A stretch of 57,934 nt of DNA from JACNKV01 sp964422145 (GCA_964422145.1 CAYQZV010000014.1:1-57934), one strand, 5' to 3'; shown: positions 46,612 through 56,224, counted from the first letter of the stretch. The notes: generated by a model from the letters alone, not told the origin. Numbers and translations: made by a program.

Positions 46612-47460
46612 TTATATCGCCCCAAGCGATTCCAAATATTTTTGCACATTTAAAATGTCATCTTTGCTGGTTAAATCAGGGACTTTCTCCGAAAACGGGA
46701 TCGTAAACATAGCTGATTCGTGATTCTCCAGCAGCATCTTGATTGCCGTCGGCAATTCTTTTTCCTGCCGAACCGGATGCATCGGACATTGTTCAAGGAT
46801 GGGCAGCATAATATCATAATCCAAACGGAAAATATTCATGCTCACACCGATACGCCCGAACTGATCCGCTGCACGGTTGACGTCATCTTCTTCCGGTTTT
46901 TCAACGATGTTTTCTAAAAACCCATTCTGGTCTTTCCAAATGACTGAAAAAGCATTGACCCGCTCTTTTTCGACGCCGAGTGAATCTCTGTCATAATCGA
47001 TCATCGCGCTTAGATTCGTATCATTCAGTAACGCTTTGAATGCATCAATGGAATATAAATTGTCGCTGTTGCAAATCGTGAACTTTTCGCCTGACCATTC
47101 CGGCTTGACTTTCATCCCCTGTAAAACAGCATCAGCAGTTCCCAACGGCTTTTCGCGACCTTCAGGAATTAATTGCCGGGCAAAGGATATATTCAACTCC
47201 CAGACGTTTCTATTTTTATAATACGTTTCGGTGAAATCATCCCGTTCGTTGATGACGATCACGATCTGCTTATAACCGGACTCCGCTGCATGAAACAACA
47301 GGTAATCCATAAATGGACGTCCGCCCTCACCGACGCTGATCATCGACTTAGGCTTGAGGTTGGCTTCTTCAACCCATTTGGAATTCAAATCACTCCCTGC
47401 CTGTGATTTTTTCATCCTTGATGATATCCCTGCAGCCAGTATGATTAAATTTTTATTCAT
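46612..47460 (-). CDS. Sugar-phosphate nucleotidyltransferase family protein
   Basis: This 282-aa protein has a Rossmann-like nucleotidyltransferase fold: LIILAAGISSRMKKS (GxGxRM-like NTP loop), KPKSMISVG, GTADAVLQG, ICNSDNLYS (metal-binding Asp) and ENIVEKPEED. This fits the glucose-1-phosphate/mannose-1-phosphate nucleotidyltransferase superfamily, without the beta-helix tail of GlgC or GlmU. Substrate and nucleotide are not clear. It is the first gene of the pair with the ROK kinase, suggesting activation of a hexose phosphate. The 236-nt gap to secD holds promoters only. Confidence 0.8.
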   Translation of the reverse strand: MNKNLIILAAGISSRMKKSQAGSDLNSKWVEEANLKPKSMISVGEGGRPFMDYLLFHAAESGYKQIVIVINERDDFTETYYKNRNVWELNISFARQLIPEGREKPLGTADAVLQGMKVKPEWSGEKFTICNSDNLYSIDAFKALLNDTNLSAMIDYDRDSLGVEKERVNAFSVIWKDQNGFLENIVEKPEEDDVNRAADQFGRIGVSMNIFRLDYDIMLPILEQCPMHPVRQEKELPTAIKMLLENHESAMFTIPFSEKVPDLTSKDDILNVQKYLESLGAI

Positions 47461-47630
47461 GTGCTCACTTATGTCCTTCGTTATTCATTTTCACCATCAA
47501 TCGCGTGTGATTGTCATCTATTTGGATTGATAATTTACAGTGATTAACTACAAGAAAAGAAGCAATGTGTCTTACGAAAAATGGATTGCCCGGATTCAGG
47601 CAGTATTTTGGATTTTTTAAGAATAAAAAA

Positions 47631-47660
47631 TTGACTGACGAACAGCTTAATCGGTATATT
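47631..47660 (+). promoter_or_regulatory. Sigma70-like promoter of secD-secF
   Basis: TTGACT at 47631-47636 and TATATT at 47655-47660 are separated by 18 nt, a good housekeeping promoter match 37 nt before the secD start at 47697. The rest of the 47461-47696 gap shows no other recognisable element. Confidence 0.6.
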
Positions 47661-47696
47661 TGCCGGCTATATTAACATAGAAAATTTGGTAATTAA

Positions 47697-49613
47697 ATGA
47701 ATAAAACACTTACACCCAGATATATCCTGATTGCGATCATTCTCTCATGGGCGATTTATGCACTTTGGCCATCAGTACAGCATCAAATGCTGACTGAAAC
47801 ACAAATTGAAGAGATGAAAGAAGCAGGGACTTATAACGATCTAGAAAATAAAACAATCAAACAAGGTCTTGATTTGAAAGGCGGAATGTATATCGTACTC
47901 GAAGTAGATCTTCCTACGCTGATTACGAATCTTGCCATCAATAAAGACGGGAAATTTGATCGTGCATTGGCAGAGATCAAAACTCAAATGGATTTACCGG
48001 AAGTCAATTTCTTTGATCTTTTCACTCAAACTGCTGCCAAACATGAGTTAAGACTTCCCCGTTACTATCATGTGTATGGATCCAATGTTGAGGAAATTGT
48101 AGCCGGCCTCAGTGAAGAAGCCGATGATGCTATCAATCGCGTATTGGAAATTTTACGAAATCGTGTTGACCAATTTGGTGTCTCTGAACCGACGATCCAA
48201 AAACAAGGCAGTCATCGTATCGTTGTTGAGCTGGCAGGGATTCAAGACCCAGAACGTGCACGTTCACTTTTAGAAAGCACTGCTCTGTTAGAATTCTATA
48301 TCGTTAAAAATGCTGAAATCACCAACGATCTGTTAACCCGTGTTGACAATATCGTCAAAGGGACTAAAGAACTGGATGAGCTGGTTGAAACCAACGGCGA
48401 AGCAGCTACGGAAGAAGCGGCACAAGAAAAAGAGGTCAAAGTCAGTGATGACAAATCAGTTTCAGTTAGCGAATTATTCGGTGAGACAGAGACTGCAACA
48501 TCCGACACTGGTTCAGTTGTTGTTGATCAACGTTTGTTTGAAGAAAGACCTTTCTCCTCTCTATTAAGAGCGTATGGGGGAAATATCGGCGTTCCTGAAA
48601 AGAATGTTTACGCGGTTAAGAAAATTCTTAGCATGCCAGAAGTCAGTCTGAAGCTTGAATCAGGCAACGGCGTATTTCTTTTCTCCGATGAAGCACAATC
48701 GCTTACAGACGTGGACGGCCGAGAAGAAAAACTGTACAGCCTTTACCATTTAGAGAAAGATCCTGAGATTACCGGTGGTGTGATTGAAGAAGCAAAAGAA
48801 CGTCTTGGAAGTCAAGCGGGCGGCGCATCCGGTCAACCCGTTGTTTTACTAAGCATGAACAGCGACGGAGCTAAACAATGGGCGCGAGTTACCGGAGCAA
48901 ATGTGGGTCGCCGTGTTGCCATCGTTTTGGATAAGAAAGTGCACATGGCACCGACTATCCGTGAGAAGATTACAAGGGGCGGTACTCAAATTGAAGGATT
49001 TGCAGATATGAACGAGGCGAAAGATATTGCTATCGTCCTTCGTGCCGGTGCTCTTCCTGCTCCTGTGAATATCATTGAAGAACGAATTGTCGGTCCTTCA
49101 CTCGGTGCTGATTCTGTGAAAAGCGGAACGCTTTCGGTCCTGATCGGACTTGCGTTTGTGCTTCTGTTTATGTTGATCTATTACAAAGGATCAGGATCAA
49201 TTGCAGATTTCGCGCTGATCTGGAATATTGTATTAGTACTGGCTGTGTTAGCATCGTTACAAGCCACATTAACCCTTCCGGGGATTGCAGCGTTGATTTT
49301 GACAGTGGGTATGTCCATTGATGCTAACGTGATCATTTTTGAACGGATCAGAGAAGAATTGAAAAAAGGGAAAACACCCAAAGCGGCAATTGACGGCGGA
49401 TATGATCGTGCATTAACCACGATTATCGACGCCAACATTACAACGGTGATCGCAGCATTAGTTCTTTATCAGTTTGGCACCGGTCCGATTCGCGGGTTTG
49501 CTACGGTTCTTTTCTGGGGAATTGTCATCAGTATGTTCACCGCGATTTTTGTAACGAGAACTATATTTAACTCCTTCTCAAAACGGACGGGATTCCGGAG
49601 GTTAAGCATATGA
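47697..49613 (+). CDS. secD: Protein translocase subunit SecD
   Basis: This 638-aa inner-membrane protein works with SecF to drive late steps of Sec export with the proton motive force. One membrane segment at about 8-24 is followed by KQGLDLKGGMYIVLEVD (signature D1), the large periplasmic P1 domain (RNRVDQFGVSEPTIQKQG) and C-terminal membrane helices with GMSIDANVIIFERIREEL. P1 contains a low-complexity, acidic insert at about 220-275 (EAATEEAAQEKEVKVSDDKS), making it longer than average. It overlaps secF by 4 nt. Confidence 0.95.
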   Translation: MNKTLTPRYILIAIILSWAIYALWPSVQHQMLTETQIEEMKEAGTYNDLENKTIKQGLDLKGGMYIVLEVDLPTLITNLAINKDGKFDRALAEIKTQMDLPEVNFFDLFTQTAAKHELRLPRYYHVYGSNVEEIVAGLSEEADDAINRVLEILRNRVDQFGVSEPTIQKQGSHRIVVELAGIQDPERARSLLESTALLEFYIVKNAEITNDLLTRVDNIVKGTKELDELVETNGEAATEEAAQEKEVKVSDDKSVSVSELFGETETATSDTGSVVVDQRLFEERPFSSLLRAYGGNIGVPEKNVYAVKKILSMPEVSLKLESGNGVFLFSDEAQSLTDVDGREEKLYSLYHLEKDPEITGGVIEEAKERLGSQAGGASGQPVVLLSMNSDGAKQWARVTGANVGRRVAIVLDKKVHMAPTIREKITRGGTQIEGFADMNEAKDIAIVLRAGALPAPVNIIEERIVGPSLGADSVKSGTLSVLIGLAFVLLFMLIYYKGSGSIADFALIWNIVLVLAVLASLQATLTLPGIAALILTVGMSIDANVIIFERIREELKKGKTPKAAIDGGYDRALTTIIDANITTVIAALVLYQFGTGPIRGFATVLFWGIVISMFTAIFVTRTIFNSFSKRTGFRRLSI

Positions 49614-50542
49614 GACTGATTAAAGAAACACATATTAAATTTATGGATCAGCGTAGATTCGGATTTATCCTTTCAACGGTGCTGATCTTAGCCGGGTTGG
49701 TTTCCTTGGTGATAAACGGAGGACCAAAATTAAGTATCGACTTTAATGGCGGAACAATGGTTGCTGTTCATTTTAATGAACCGATGGATATCAATTCGAT
49801 TCGCGGCACACTGTCCGATGTTTCTGTTGAAGGTCAATCTTTTGATCTTGGGAAAGAAGAAATCAAACAATTCGGTGCACCCACCAATGTTTCGATCCGG
49901 ATTTCATACAATGAAAATGAACCGAAAGATTTTGGGCAGGTCGTTGTCAACCATCTTTACCAAGCTTATCCGAATAAAGTACCGACAGATATCAATGACT
50001 TTGTGCTGACGATTGAACGTGTCGGGCCAAAAATCGGGTCAGAATTAAGTGGAAAAGCTGTGATGGCTGTCATTTCTGCATTAGGATTGATCTTACTTTA
50101 CATCTCGGTACGGTTTGAATTTAAATTTGCCTTAGGGGCAATTGCTGCATTAACGCATGATGTTTTAATCACGCTTGGACTTTTTTCAATCCTTGGATAC
50201 GAAATTTCTTTGTCGATCATGGCGGCTTTTCTAACCATCGTTGGATATTCACTGAATGATACGATCGTGATCTTTGATCGGATCCGTGAAAACATTAAAG
50301 TCAAACGCAACCTTGGCTATGATCGTATTGTTGATGAAAGCATCAATCAGTCACTCAGCCGGACAGTGATCACATCGTTGACCACATTCCTGGTTGTATT
50401 GATTCTTTGGCTGTTTGGTGGAGAAGTCATTCACGGATTTGCATTTGCGATGATCATTGGTGTGATCGTTGGGACATACTCCAGTATTTACATCGCGAGT
50501 CCGATTGTTGTCACACTGCATGATAAACAGACAGAAAAATAA
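49610..50542 (+). CDS. secF: Protein translocase subunit SecF
   Basis: This 310-aa partner of SecD has about six membrane helices. Visible family features: SIDFNGGTMVAVHF near the N-terminus, VGPKIGSELSGKAVMAVI before the second helix, and GYSLNDTIVIFDRIREN in the conserved helix region. The ATG overlaps the secD stop, and a terminator follows 24 nt after the stop. Confidence 0.95.
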   Translation: MRLIKETHIKFMDQRRFGFILSTVLILAGLVSLVINGGPKLSIDFNGGTMVAVHFNEPMDINSIRGTLSDVSVEGQSFDLGKEEIKQFGAPTNVSIRISYNENEPKDFGQVVVNHLYQAYPNKVPTDINDFVLTIERVGPKIGSELSGKAVMAVISALGLILLYISVRFEFKFALGAIAALTHDVLITLGLFSILGYEISLSIMAAFLTIVGYSLNDTIVIFDRIRENIKVKRNLGYDRIVDESINQSLSRTVITSLTTFLVVLILWLFGGEVIHGFAFAMIIGVIVGTYSSIYIASPIVVTLHDKQTEK

Positions 50543-50565
50543 GTTTAATGAACATATCAATTAGT

Positions 50566-50596
50566 AAAAACGCTCTCCTAATACGAGGGCGTTTTT
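50566..50596 (+). terminator. Intrinsic terminator after secF
   Basis: A 12-bp stem (AAAAACGCTCTC at 50566-50577 with GAGGGCGTTTTT at 50585-50596, one G-T pair) carries a 7-nt loop and ends in a U-run. It lies only 6 nt before the next start (50603), so the EamA gene may have its promoter in or before this element, or be read through. Confidence 0.88.
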
Positions 50597-50602
50597 AGTT
50601 TT

Positions 50603-51499
50603 ATGAAGTTCAAACTTTACTCATTGTACGCATTTCTCTGCTTTTTATGGGGGACAACATGGTTTGCTATTAAAGTCAGTTTAAATGAAGGTACTCCTCC
50701 TTTTTTTGGCGCAGGGATACGATTCTTAATTGCAGGGGTCATCTTATGGGCGATCTTTTTTATCAAAGGTGAATCACTCCCGCGATCGCGAAATGCCATT
50801 AAATTATACTTGCAGTTTTCTATTTTGAACTTTTCCATCGCCTATGCCATCACGTACTGGGCAACACAATTTGTGTATTCAAACGTGTCATCCATTATGT
50901 GGGCAGGATTCCCATTAACAGTAGCAATCCTATCTCATTTTATTCTGCCGGATGAAAAACTGAATAAAAAGAAAATATCCAGTGTATTATTCGGGACGAT
51001 CGGCGCGGTATTGGTGTTGAGTCAGGGAAAGAATTTTGGCGGAGATAATGTGATCTTGGGGATCGCTGCACTATCGGTATCGGTGCTGATTGCCTCCTGG
51101 CCGAATGTCAGTTTGAAAAAGTACGTTAATGAAGTCAACTCAATCCAATTGAATGCTGTCAGTCAGACGATGGGTGGGATCATCTTAATTCTACTATCTT
51201 TCCTCTTTGAGCATGGTCAGCCCATGATGGTTTGGACGATCAATAATCTCCTCGCATTAGGATATTTAATTGTTTTTGGATCTGCTGTAGGCTGGTTGAT
51301 CTATTTTTGGTTGTTTTCTCATCTGAACATTACACAAATTTCTTATGTAGCATTTTTCCCGCCGATCATTGCCATTACCATCGGATGGATTTTTCTTGGT
51401 GAAGCACTCACACCCATTGCCGTTTTGGGTGCAATGTTGGTGATAGGAGGAGCTTTGGTGATCAATATTCCCTCCTCTTCATCAAAAAGAATTGATTAA
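50603..51499 (+). CDS. EamA/DMT-family inner-membrane transporter
   Basis: This 298-aa protein has about ten hydrophobic helices in two EamA repeats, opening LYSLYAFLCFLWGTTWFAIKVSL with the typical WGTTW motif. The second repeat ends FFPPIIAITIGWIFLGEALTPIAVLGAMLVIGGALVI. DMT permeases export or exchange amino acids, nucleosides or other metabolites; the substrate cannot be told. It is followed after 9 nt by the DNA-repair methyltransferase gene. Confidence 0.88.
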   Translation: MKFKLYSLYAFLCFLWGTTWFAIKVSLNEGTPPFFGAGIRFLIAGVILWAIFFIKGESLPRSRNAIKLYLQFSILNFSIAYAITYWATQFVYSNVSSIMWAGFPLTVAILSHFILPDEKLNKKKISSVLFGTIGAVLVLSQGKNFGGDNVILGIAALSVSVLIASWPNVSLKKYVNEVNSIQLNAVSQTMGGIILILLSFLFEHGQPMMVWTINNLLALGYLIVFGSAVGWLIYFWLFSHLNITQISYVAFFPPIIAITIGWIFLGEALTPIAVLGAMLVIGGALVINIPSSSSKRID

Positions 51500-51508
51500 A
51501 TTCCATTC

Positions 51509-52003
51509 ATGAAAATTCTTCATTACGCAGACTTTACGACCACCTTTGGGCAGATGGGATTAGTGAAATCCAAAAACGGGATTTGCGAAGTCTTATTTCC
51601 AGAAGATGTCCCGTTTAAAGATTATCTAACAAAAAAATATTCCGCGGATATTCAATATAACCCATCGGTTTTGAAGAATGAGTTAAAACAGATGGAAGAT
51701 TACTTCGCCGGAAAGTTGAAATATTTTGACATAAAACTGGACTTATCTTTACCTCACTTTTATCAAAAAGTACTGATGGAAGTTATGAGAATTCCATACG
51801 GAGAAACAGCCTCTTATGGTGATATCGCTGCACGGGTGAATAATCCGAAGGCAGCTCGGGCTGTTGGTACGGCAAATGCACGAAATCCGATTCCTATTAT
51901 CATCCCTTGCCACCGCGTAATCGCAGGAGACGGTTCCTTGGGCGGATACGGAGGAAGACTAGAACGAAAGATGTTCCTACTGGAATTGGAAGGCGCATTT
52001 TAA
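51509..52003 (+). CDS. ogt: Methylated-DNA-[protein]-cysteine S-methyltransferase
   Basis: This 164-aa suicide repair protein removes methyl groups from O6-methylguanine by transferring them to its own cysteine. The active site IIIPCHRVIAGDG contains C134. The preceding helix-turn-helix stretch IPYGETASYGDIAARV and the recognition residues ARAVGTANARNP are intact. No Ada-type zinc domain is present, so it is Ogt-like. The next gene starts 44 nt downstream. Confidence 0.93.
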   Translation: MKILHYADFTTTFGQMGLVKSKNGICEVLFPEDVPFKDYLTKKYSADIQYNPSVLKNELKQMEDYFAGKLKYFDIKLDLSLPHFYQKVLMEVMRIPYGETASYGDIAARVNNPKAARAVGTANARNPIPIIIPCHRVIAGDGSLGGYGGRLERKMFLLELEGAF

Positions 52004-52047
52004 GTATGTTTATCTATTCATAATTTATCAATAGGATCAATTTCATC

Positions 52048-52644
52048 ATGTGGCAGCATATTAAAAAAATGTTCTTTACCGGGCTGATCGCAATCGCTCC
52101 GGTTGCAATTACCTTTTATATATTAAATTTCATTTTTACAAATTTAAATAAAATTAATCTACCTATCCTTTCAAAGCTTGATTTAAATATCCCGGGGATG
52201 GGCGCGATTCTTACCGTCATAACCGTTTATTTATTAGGGTTATTTGTGAACAACTTTTTAGGGAAAAAACTATTCGTTTGGTTTGAAAAAATAATTACCA
52301 ACATTCCGCTGGTAAACACTATTTATAAAACTATTAAACAGATCACTCAAGCACTTTCTGGGACAACGAATCGTAATTTTCACAGTGTAGTTTACATTCA
52401 ATATCCGCGTAAGGATCTCTGGACTTTAGCCTTTGTAACCGGAGATTCGGTCAATCAGGACGGATGTGATTTTTATCATTTGTTTGTGCCGACAACACCT
52501 AACCCAACATCTGGTGTGTTTATCATGATACCGAAAAAAGACACACTGCAAGCGGATGTCAGTGTAGAAGAAGCATTAAAAATTGTCATTTCCGGCGGAA
52601 TGCTTGCACCGCCAAAACATCACGTTGGTTCCAACCCATCATAA
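52048..52644 (+). CDS. DUF502-family membrane protein
   Basis: This 198-aa protein has two membrane helices near the N-terminus (about 8-30 and 50-72: MFFTGLIAIAPVAITFYIL; ILTVITVYLLGLFVN). The family signature follows: IPLVNTIYKTIKQ, then VTGDSV and VPTTPNPTSG with IPKKD. The family is widespread and of unknown function, with a soluble domain after the second helix. It is 15 nt upstream of plsY in the same direction, so an envelope-lipid link is possible but unproven. Confidence 0.9.
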   Translation: MWQHIKKMFFTGLIAIAPVAITFYILNFIFTNLNKINLPILSKLDLNIPGMGAILTVITVYLLGLFVNNFLGKKLFVWFEKIITNIPLVNTIYKTIKQITQALSGTTNRNFHSVVYIQYPRKDLWTLAFVTGDSVNQDGCDFYHLFVPTTPNPTSGVFIMIPKKDTLQADVSVEEALKIVISGGMLAPPKHHVGSNPS

Positions 52645-52659
52645 TCAGGAGTAATAAAC

Positions 52660-53325
52660 ATGGATAATTCTTGGCTGCAACTCATTTTTCTATTGTTTTT
52701 AAGTTATCTAACGGGATCATTTCCGACGAGTATTCTTGCCGGAAAAATTGTCCGTGGAATTGATATTCGTGATCACGGCAGCGGAAATGCCGGAGGGACA
52801 AATGTGTTTCGAGTTTTAGGATGGAAACCAGCGTTAGTCGTCGCCATCGTTGATGTTTTTAAAGGATGGCTTCCTGTTGCTTATTATGCAACGACGCTTT
52901 TCCAAAATTTACCCATATCTGACGTTGGAGTCGTTCAAATACTTGCCGGATTTGCTTCAGTATTGGGCCATACATACACCATTTTCGCTGGGTTCAAAGG
53001 CGGGAAAGGTGTCGGAACCATTGCCGGAATGCTGATCGCCCTCTTCCCTCTCGCATTCCCACTTTGCTTGATCGTATTCATCATCACGTTAATATTAACC
53101 GGTTATGTTTCCTTAGGATCGATGCTGGCAGGCGTTTCTCTTCCGATTTTTCTCTTTATTCTTCCGCCTTTATTTGGAATTGAATCAGCCCCTTTATCTT
53201 TATTAGTGTTTTCATTGTTCGTTCCTTGGTTTATTATTTTCACCCATCGGAGTAATATCTCTCGTTTGAGAGAAGGGACTGAGAACCGTTTTGAGAAAGC
53301 CATGATCTTCAGAAAAGATCGGTAG
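52660..53325 (+). CDS. plsY: Acyl-phosphate:glycerol-3-phosphate acyltransferase
   Basis: This 221-aa inner-membrane enzyme acylates glycerol-3-phosphate from acyl-phosphate in phospholipid synthesis. All three conserved loops are present: GSFPTSIL, DHGSGNAGGTNVFRVLG, and FAGFKGGKGVGT, with LGHTYTIF between. A late R-rich loop (HRSNISRLREGTENRF) completes the family pattern. AGGAG precedes its ATG. Confidence 0.95.
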   Translation: MDNSWLQLIFLLFLSYLTGSFPTSILAGKIVRGIDIRDHGSGNAGGTNVFRVLGWKPALVVAIVDVFKGWLPVAYYATTLFQNLPISDVGVVQILAGFASVLGHTYTIFAGFKGGKGVGTIAGMLIALFPLAFPLCLIVFIITLILTGYVSLGSMLAGVSLPIFLFILPPLFGIESAPLSLLVFSLFVPWFIIFTHRSNISRLREGTENRFEKAMIFRKDR

Positions 53326-53350
53326 ATCGTATCATCACACAGGGATATAT

Positions 53351-54589
53351 ATGTTAAAATTGAAACTCCACTGGCAAGTTTTTATAGCAATGGGATTAGG
53401 AATCCTGTTTGCATTGGTTTTCGGCGAACGGTCACTCATCGTTGCCCCGCTCGGAACTATTTTCATGCGACTATTGAAAATGATTATTATCCCTTTAATT
53501 CTCTTCTCAATCACCAGCGGTGTCGCAAGTTTAGGAGACCCTAAAACACTGGGACGAATGGGATTCAAAACATTCGGATATTATTTAATAACTTCGTTAT
53601 CAGCGATTTTAATCGGACTCACTCTGACCAACTTGATTCGACCCGGTGTTGGTGTTCAATTAAATATGGTTGAATCATCTTTTGATCCATCTAACCTTTC
53701 GACACCGGACTCTCCATTTGATATTTTCTATCGAATGGTCCCAACCAATCCGATCCAAGCTGCATCCGATGGTAACATTCTCGCTTTGATTTTTTGGAGC
53801 ATCTTGTTTGGGTTTGCCATTACACGGTTAACCGGCAAACCAAAAGAAGTTTTAGTCGATTTTTTTGACGCCGGATTTAAGGCAATGATGACACTGACGC
53901 GTGGTATTATCGTCTTCTTACCGATTGGTGTATTCGGTTTGATCACAAAAGCAGTAGCATCAAGCGGATTTGACCTTTTTCAGGCCGTCGGAAAATATAT
54001 GCTGACAATTGCGATTGGATTATCAATTCACTTCTTTGTTGTCCTTCCGCTGATATTTTATTTTATGACTAAGATCAATCCGATCAAACATTGGAAGGCA
54101 ATGGCATCCGCTTTTGCTACGGCTTTTTCCACGAGTTCATCCGGAGCAACACTTCCTGTAACAATGGATTGTGTAGAAAATCAATGCGGCGTATCCAACA
54201 AAACATCGAGTTTTGTCTTACCATTAGGTGCTACAATCAACATGGATGGGACAGCTCTCTATGAGTGTGCAGGTGTTTTATTCATTGCTCAGGCTTTGGG
54301 AATTGATTTGTCTATGACACAGCAAGTTCTAATTGTTATCACGGCCTTTCTCGCTTCTGTGGGAGCTGCAGCGATTCCTTCTGCCGGTTTGGTAATGATC
54401 TTTATCGTTTTAGAAGCTGTCGGTCTATCAGATCATCCTGGTTCTGCAATCATCGTTGGAACCATGCTGGCTGTGGATCGTCCTCTGGATATGGCAAGAA
54501 CAATGGTCAATGTTGGAAGTGACAGTATTGGAGCTGTCATCGTTGCAAAATCTGAAGGCGAAACCAACTTATATCAAAGTATAAATTAA
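53351..54589 (+). CDS. Dicarboxylate/amino acid:cation symporter (DAACS family)
   Basis: This 412-aa inner-membrane protein matches GltP/DctA transporters: about eight helices plus two re-entrant hairpins. HP1 reads FSTSSSGATLP, and the helix 7 sodium-site motif is ATINMDGTALYE. HP2 reads SVGAAAIPSAGLVMI, and helix 8 reads VDRPLDMARTMVNVGSD with the Asp/Arg substrate site. The Arg after DMA in helix 8 favours an acidic amino acid or dicarboxylate (glutamate, aspartate, succinate). The next gene starts 8 nt after its stop. Confidence 0.92.
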   Translation: MLKLKLHWQVFIAMGLGILFALVFGERSLIVAPLGTIFMRLLKMIIIPLILFSITSGVASLGDPKTLGRMGFKTFGYYLITSLSAILIGLTLTNLIRPGVGVQLNMVESSFDPSNLSTPDSPFDIFYRMVPTNPIQAASDGNILALIFWSILFGFAITRLTGKPKEVLVDFFDAGFKAMMTLTRGIIVFLPIGVFGLITKAVASSGFDLFQAVGKYMLTIAIGLSIHFFVVLPLIFYFMTKINPIKHWKAMASAFATAFSTSSSGATLPVTMDCVENQCGVSNKTSSFVLPLGATINMDGTALYECAGVLFIAQALGIDLSMTQQVLIVITAFLASVGAAAIPSAGLVMIFIVLEAVGLSDHPGSAIIVGTMLAVDRPLDMARTMVNVGSDSIGAVIVAKSEGETNLYQSIN

Positions 54590-54597
54590 CTATAAAT

Positions 54598-55941
54598 ATG
54601 AAGTTACATTGGATTACGTCATCACTATTTCTCATTTCATCCCTTTGGGGACAAATTTACGATTATACTGCTGTCCCCGAACATGATGATGACTTTTCCA
54701 TTGCGCGTTTTCGTATTTACATTCCTGAACTAGTTGACACCTCTTGCGGTATTTATATTTATTTGAATCCTTATGGAACAGATTCCAGAAACATTGTTAA
54801 TGATGATCATATGCGTAATTTGTGCACTTCGAATAACTTTTCATTAATGGGGGCTCAATTAGATAATATGCATATGGATTCCGGAATCGGGGATGCGTTA
54901 TTATCCGCAATAGCTTCTTTTTCATCTCAAAGCGGTCACTCAGAGATTGAACACTCTCCTTTATTTTTTGAAGGATATTCTTGGGGCGGGCAGTGGTCAT
55001 ATCACTTTACGGTTTGGCAGCCGAGCCGTACGATTGGTTTCATTACGATGAAAGGCGGCTACCATGATACAACTTACGCGGGAGAAGCAACGTACGTCCC
55101 CGGATTGATGTTTATTGGAGAGAATGACCTCGACTATAGAATTACAAATCTCACCGGAATTTTTCTTGATCACAGACCCCTTGGAGCACCGTGGAGTTTA
55201 GCCATGGAACCGAATGCCGCCCACAACCGAATCACTGATCGTCATTTATTAGACAATTATTTTTTGGACGTCATTTCAAGACGTCTCCCGGATGAATTTC
55301 CTACGGAAGAACCCTACCCGTTAAACGAGGTTGTTTTAGAGACCGGTTGGCTTAGTGATCGGGACAGCCAGATCATTTCGCAATATGAATGCTATCCGTT
55401 ATTCACAGATACTGCTTCTTGGTCTCCATCCAGAGATGCAGCTATCCAGTGGCAGTCATTTGTGTCTGAATCAACGGTAACCGATACTTTCCCTTGTGCA
55501 TCCGATATCATTTCGCTAACTATCCCCTACCATGAAAATTGGAACATCGTCGGCCTGCCGTTAGATACACCCTCATCATTTTATCTGGATATTTATCCAA
55601 GTGCTGAAGCAGGGACCTGCTATCATTATGACGAAGGTTATACCGCTATTGAAACACTGATGGCCGGAAAAGGTTACCTCTTGCGTTTCCCGGAAGATGG
55701 AATCTCTGACATCACCGGATATCCGATTAATCAACTGACATTGAATGTCCATCCGGGATGGAATTTGATCTCCGGGCTCACTGCCCCAACATCGGTTGAT
55801 GTTCTGTATTCATTCGAGTTGATCGTAAATGGAACATGTTACGGTTTACACGAAGGATATACGCTAGCGGATTCACTTTACCCGGGGAGTGGATATTGGA
55901 TTTACTCTACGGGAGAAGGAAGTATTATTCTTTCAGAATAG
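54598..55941 (+). CDS. Secreted putative alpha/beta hydrolase with duplicated C-terminal module
   Basis: This 447-aa protein has a signal peptide (about 1-19: ITSSLFLISSLWGQ). Residues about 20-250 look like an alpha/beta hydrolase: strand IYIYLNPYG, nucleophile elbow FFEGYSWGGQW (S128) and a late AAHNRI that may hold the catalytic His (about 210); the Asp is uncertain. Residues about 315-447 contain two related repeats (WNIVGLPL ... TCYHYDEGY ... KGYLLRF, and WNLISGLT ... TCYGLHEGY ... SGYWIY). Unlike other exported proteins here it has no T9SS sorting tail. Substrate unknown; an esterase or peptidase-like role is possible. Confidence 0.7.
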   Translation: MKLHWITSSLFLISSLWGQIYDYTAVPEHDDDFSIARFRIYIPELVDTSCGIYIYLNPYGTDSRNIVNDDHMRNLCTSNNFSLMGAQLDNMHMDSGIGDALLSAIASFSSQSGHSEIEHSPLFFEGYSWGGQWSYHFTVWQPSRTIGFITMKGGYHDTTYAGEATYVPGLMFIGENDLDYRITNLTGIFLDHRPLGAPWSLAMEPNAAHNRITDRHLLDNYFLDVISRRLPDEFPTEEPYPLNEVVLETGWLSDRDSQIISQYECYPLFTDTASWSPSRDAAIQWQSFVSESTVTDTFPCASDIISLTIPYHENWNIVGLPLDTPSSFYLDIYPSAEAGTCYHYDEGYTAIETLMAGKGYLLRFPEDGISDITGYPINQLTLNVHPGWNLISGLTAPTSVDVLYSFELIVNGTCYGLHEGYTLADSLYPGSGYWIYSTGEGSIILSE

Positions 55942-56089
55942 CTGAATTTTATTCTTAATTTTTCTCAGATTCTCTTGCCTGTTCGGCAGATCTTACCTAA
56001 CTTTAATTACGCTATTTTAGATTTACCGTTGAAGACCAAGTATTTTCAGGATCTTCAAATAAATTAAATTGGAAGCTGTACTTCACATA

Positions 56090-56198
56090 TAAAAAGTAGG
56101 CCTTCTTCGATGGAAATTGGGGTAAAGGAAACTTGCTGTAGGTGAGAGGCATCCACCGTGAAAAATCACGGTCCTGAAAAACGGCTTCAACGGAATTT
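56090..56198 (+). ncRNA. Possible structured RNA in the 55942-56230 gap
   Basis: This non-coding 289-nt gap has an unusually purine-rich, hairpin-rich segment. GGTG at about 56141 can pair with CACC at about 56154, followed by a perfect hairpin CCGTGA/AAAA/TCACGG (56156-56171), and then an intrinsic terminator at 56199. The order resembles a small RNA or leader ending in a terminator. I could not match it to SRP, 6S, tmRNA, RNase P or a riboswitch. It may simply be the 3' untranslated region of the preceding gene. An inverted repeat TTGAAGA/TCTTCAA lies further upstream at about 56031-56060. Confidence 0.25.
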
Positions 56199-56224
56199 GA
56201 AAGCCCTCTTTTCAGAGGGCTTTC
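56199..56224 (+). terminator. Intrinsic terminator between convergent genes
   Basis: A perfect 11-bp stem (GAAAGCCCTCT at 56199-56209 with AGAGGGCTTTC at 56214-56224) has a TTTC loop and TTTA after it on the plus strand. It ends plus-strand transcripts ahead of the convergent hflX gene; the minus-strand U-run is weak. Confidence 0.9.

Noticed and set aside
47565..47676. 36-codon open frame before secD
   Set aside because: It overlaps the secD promoter boxes, lacks a ribosome site, and its product shows no recognisable features.
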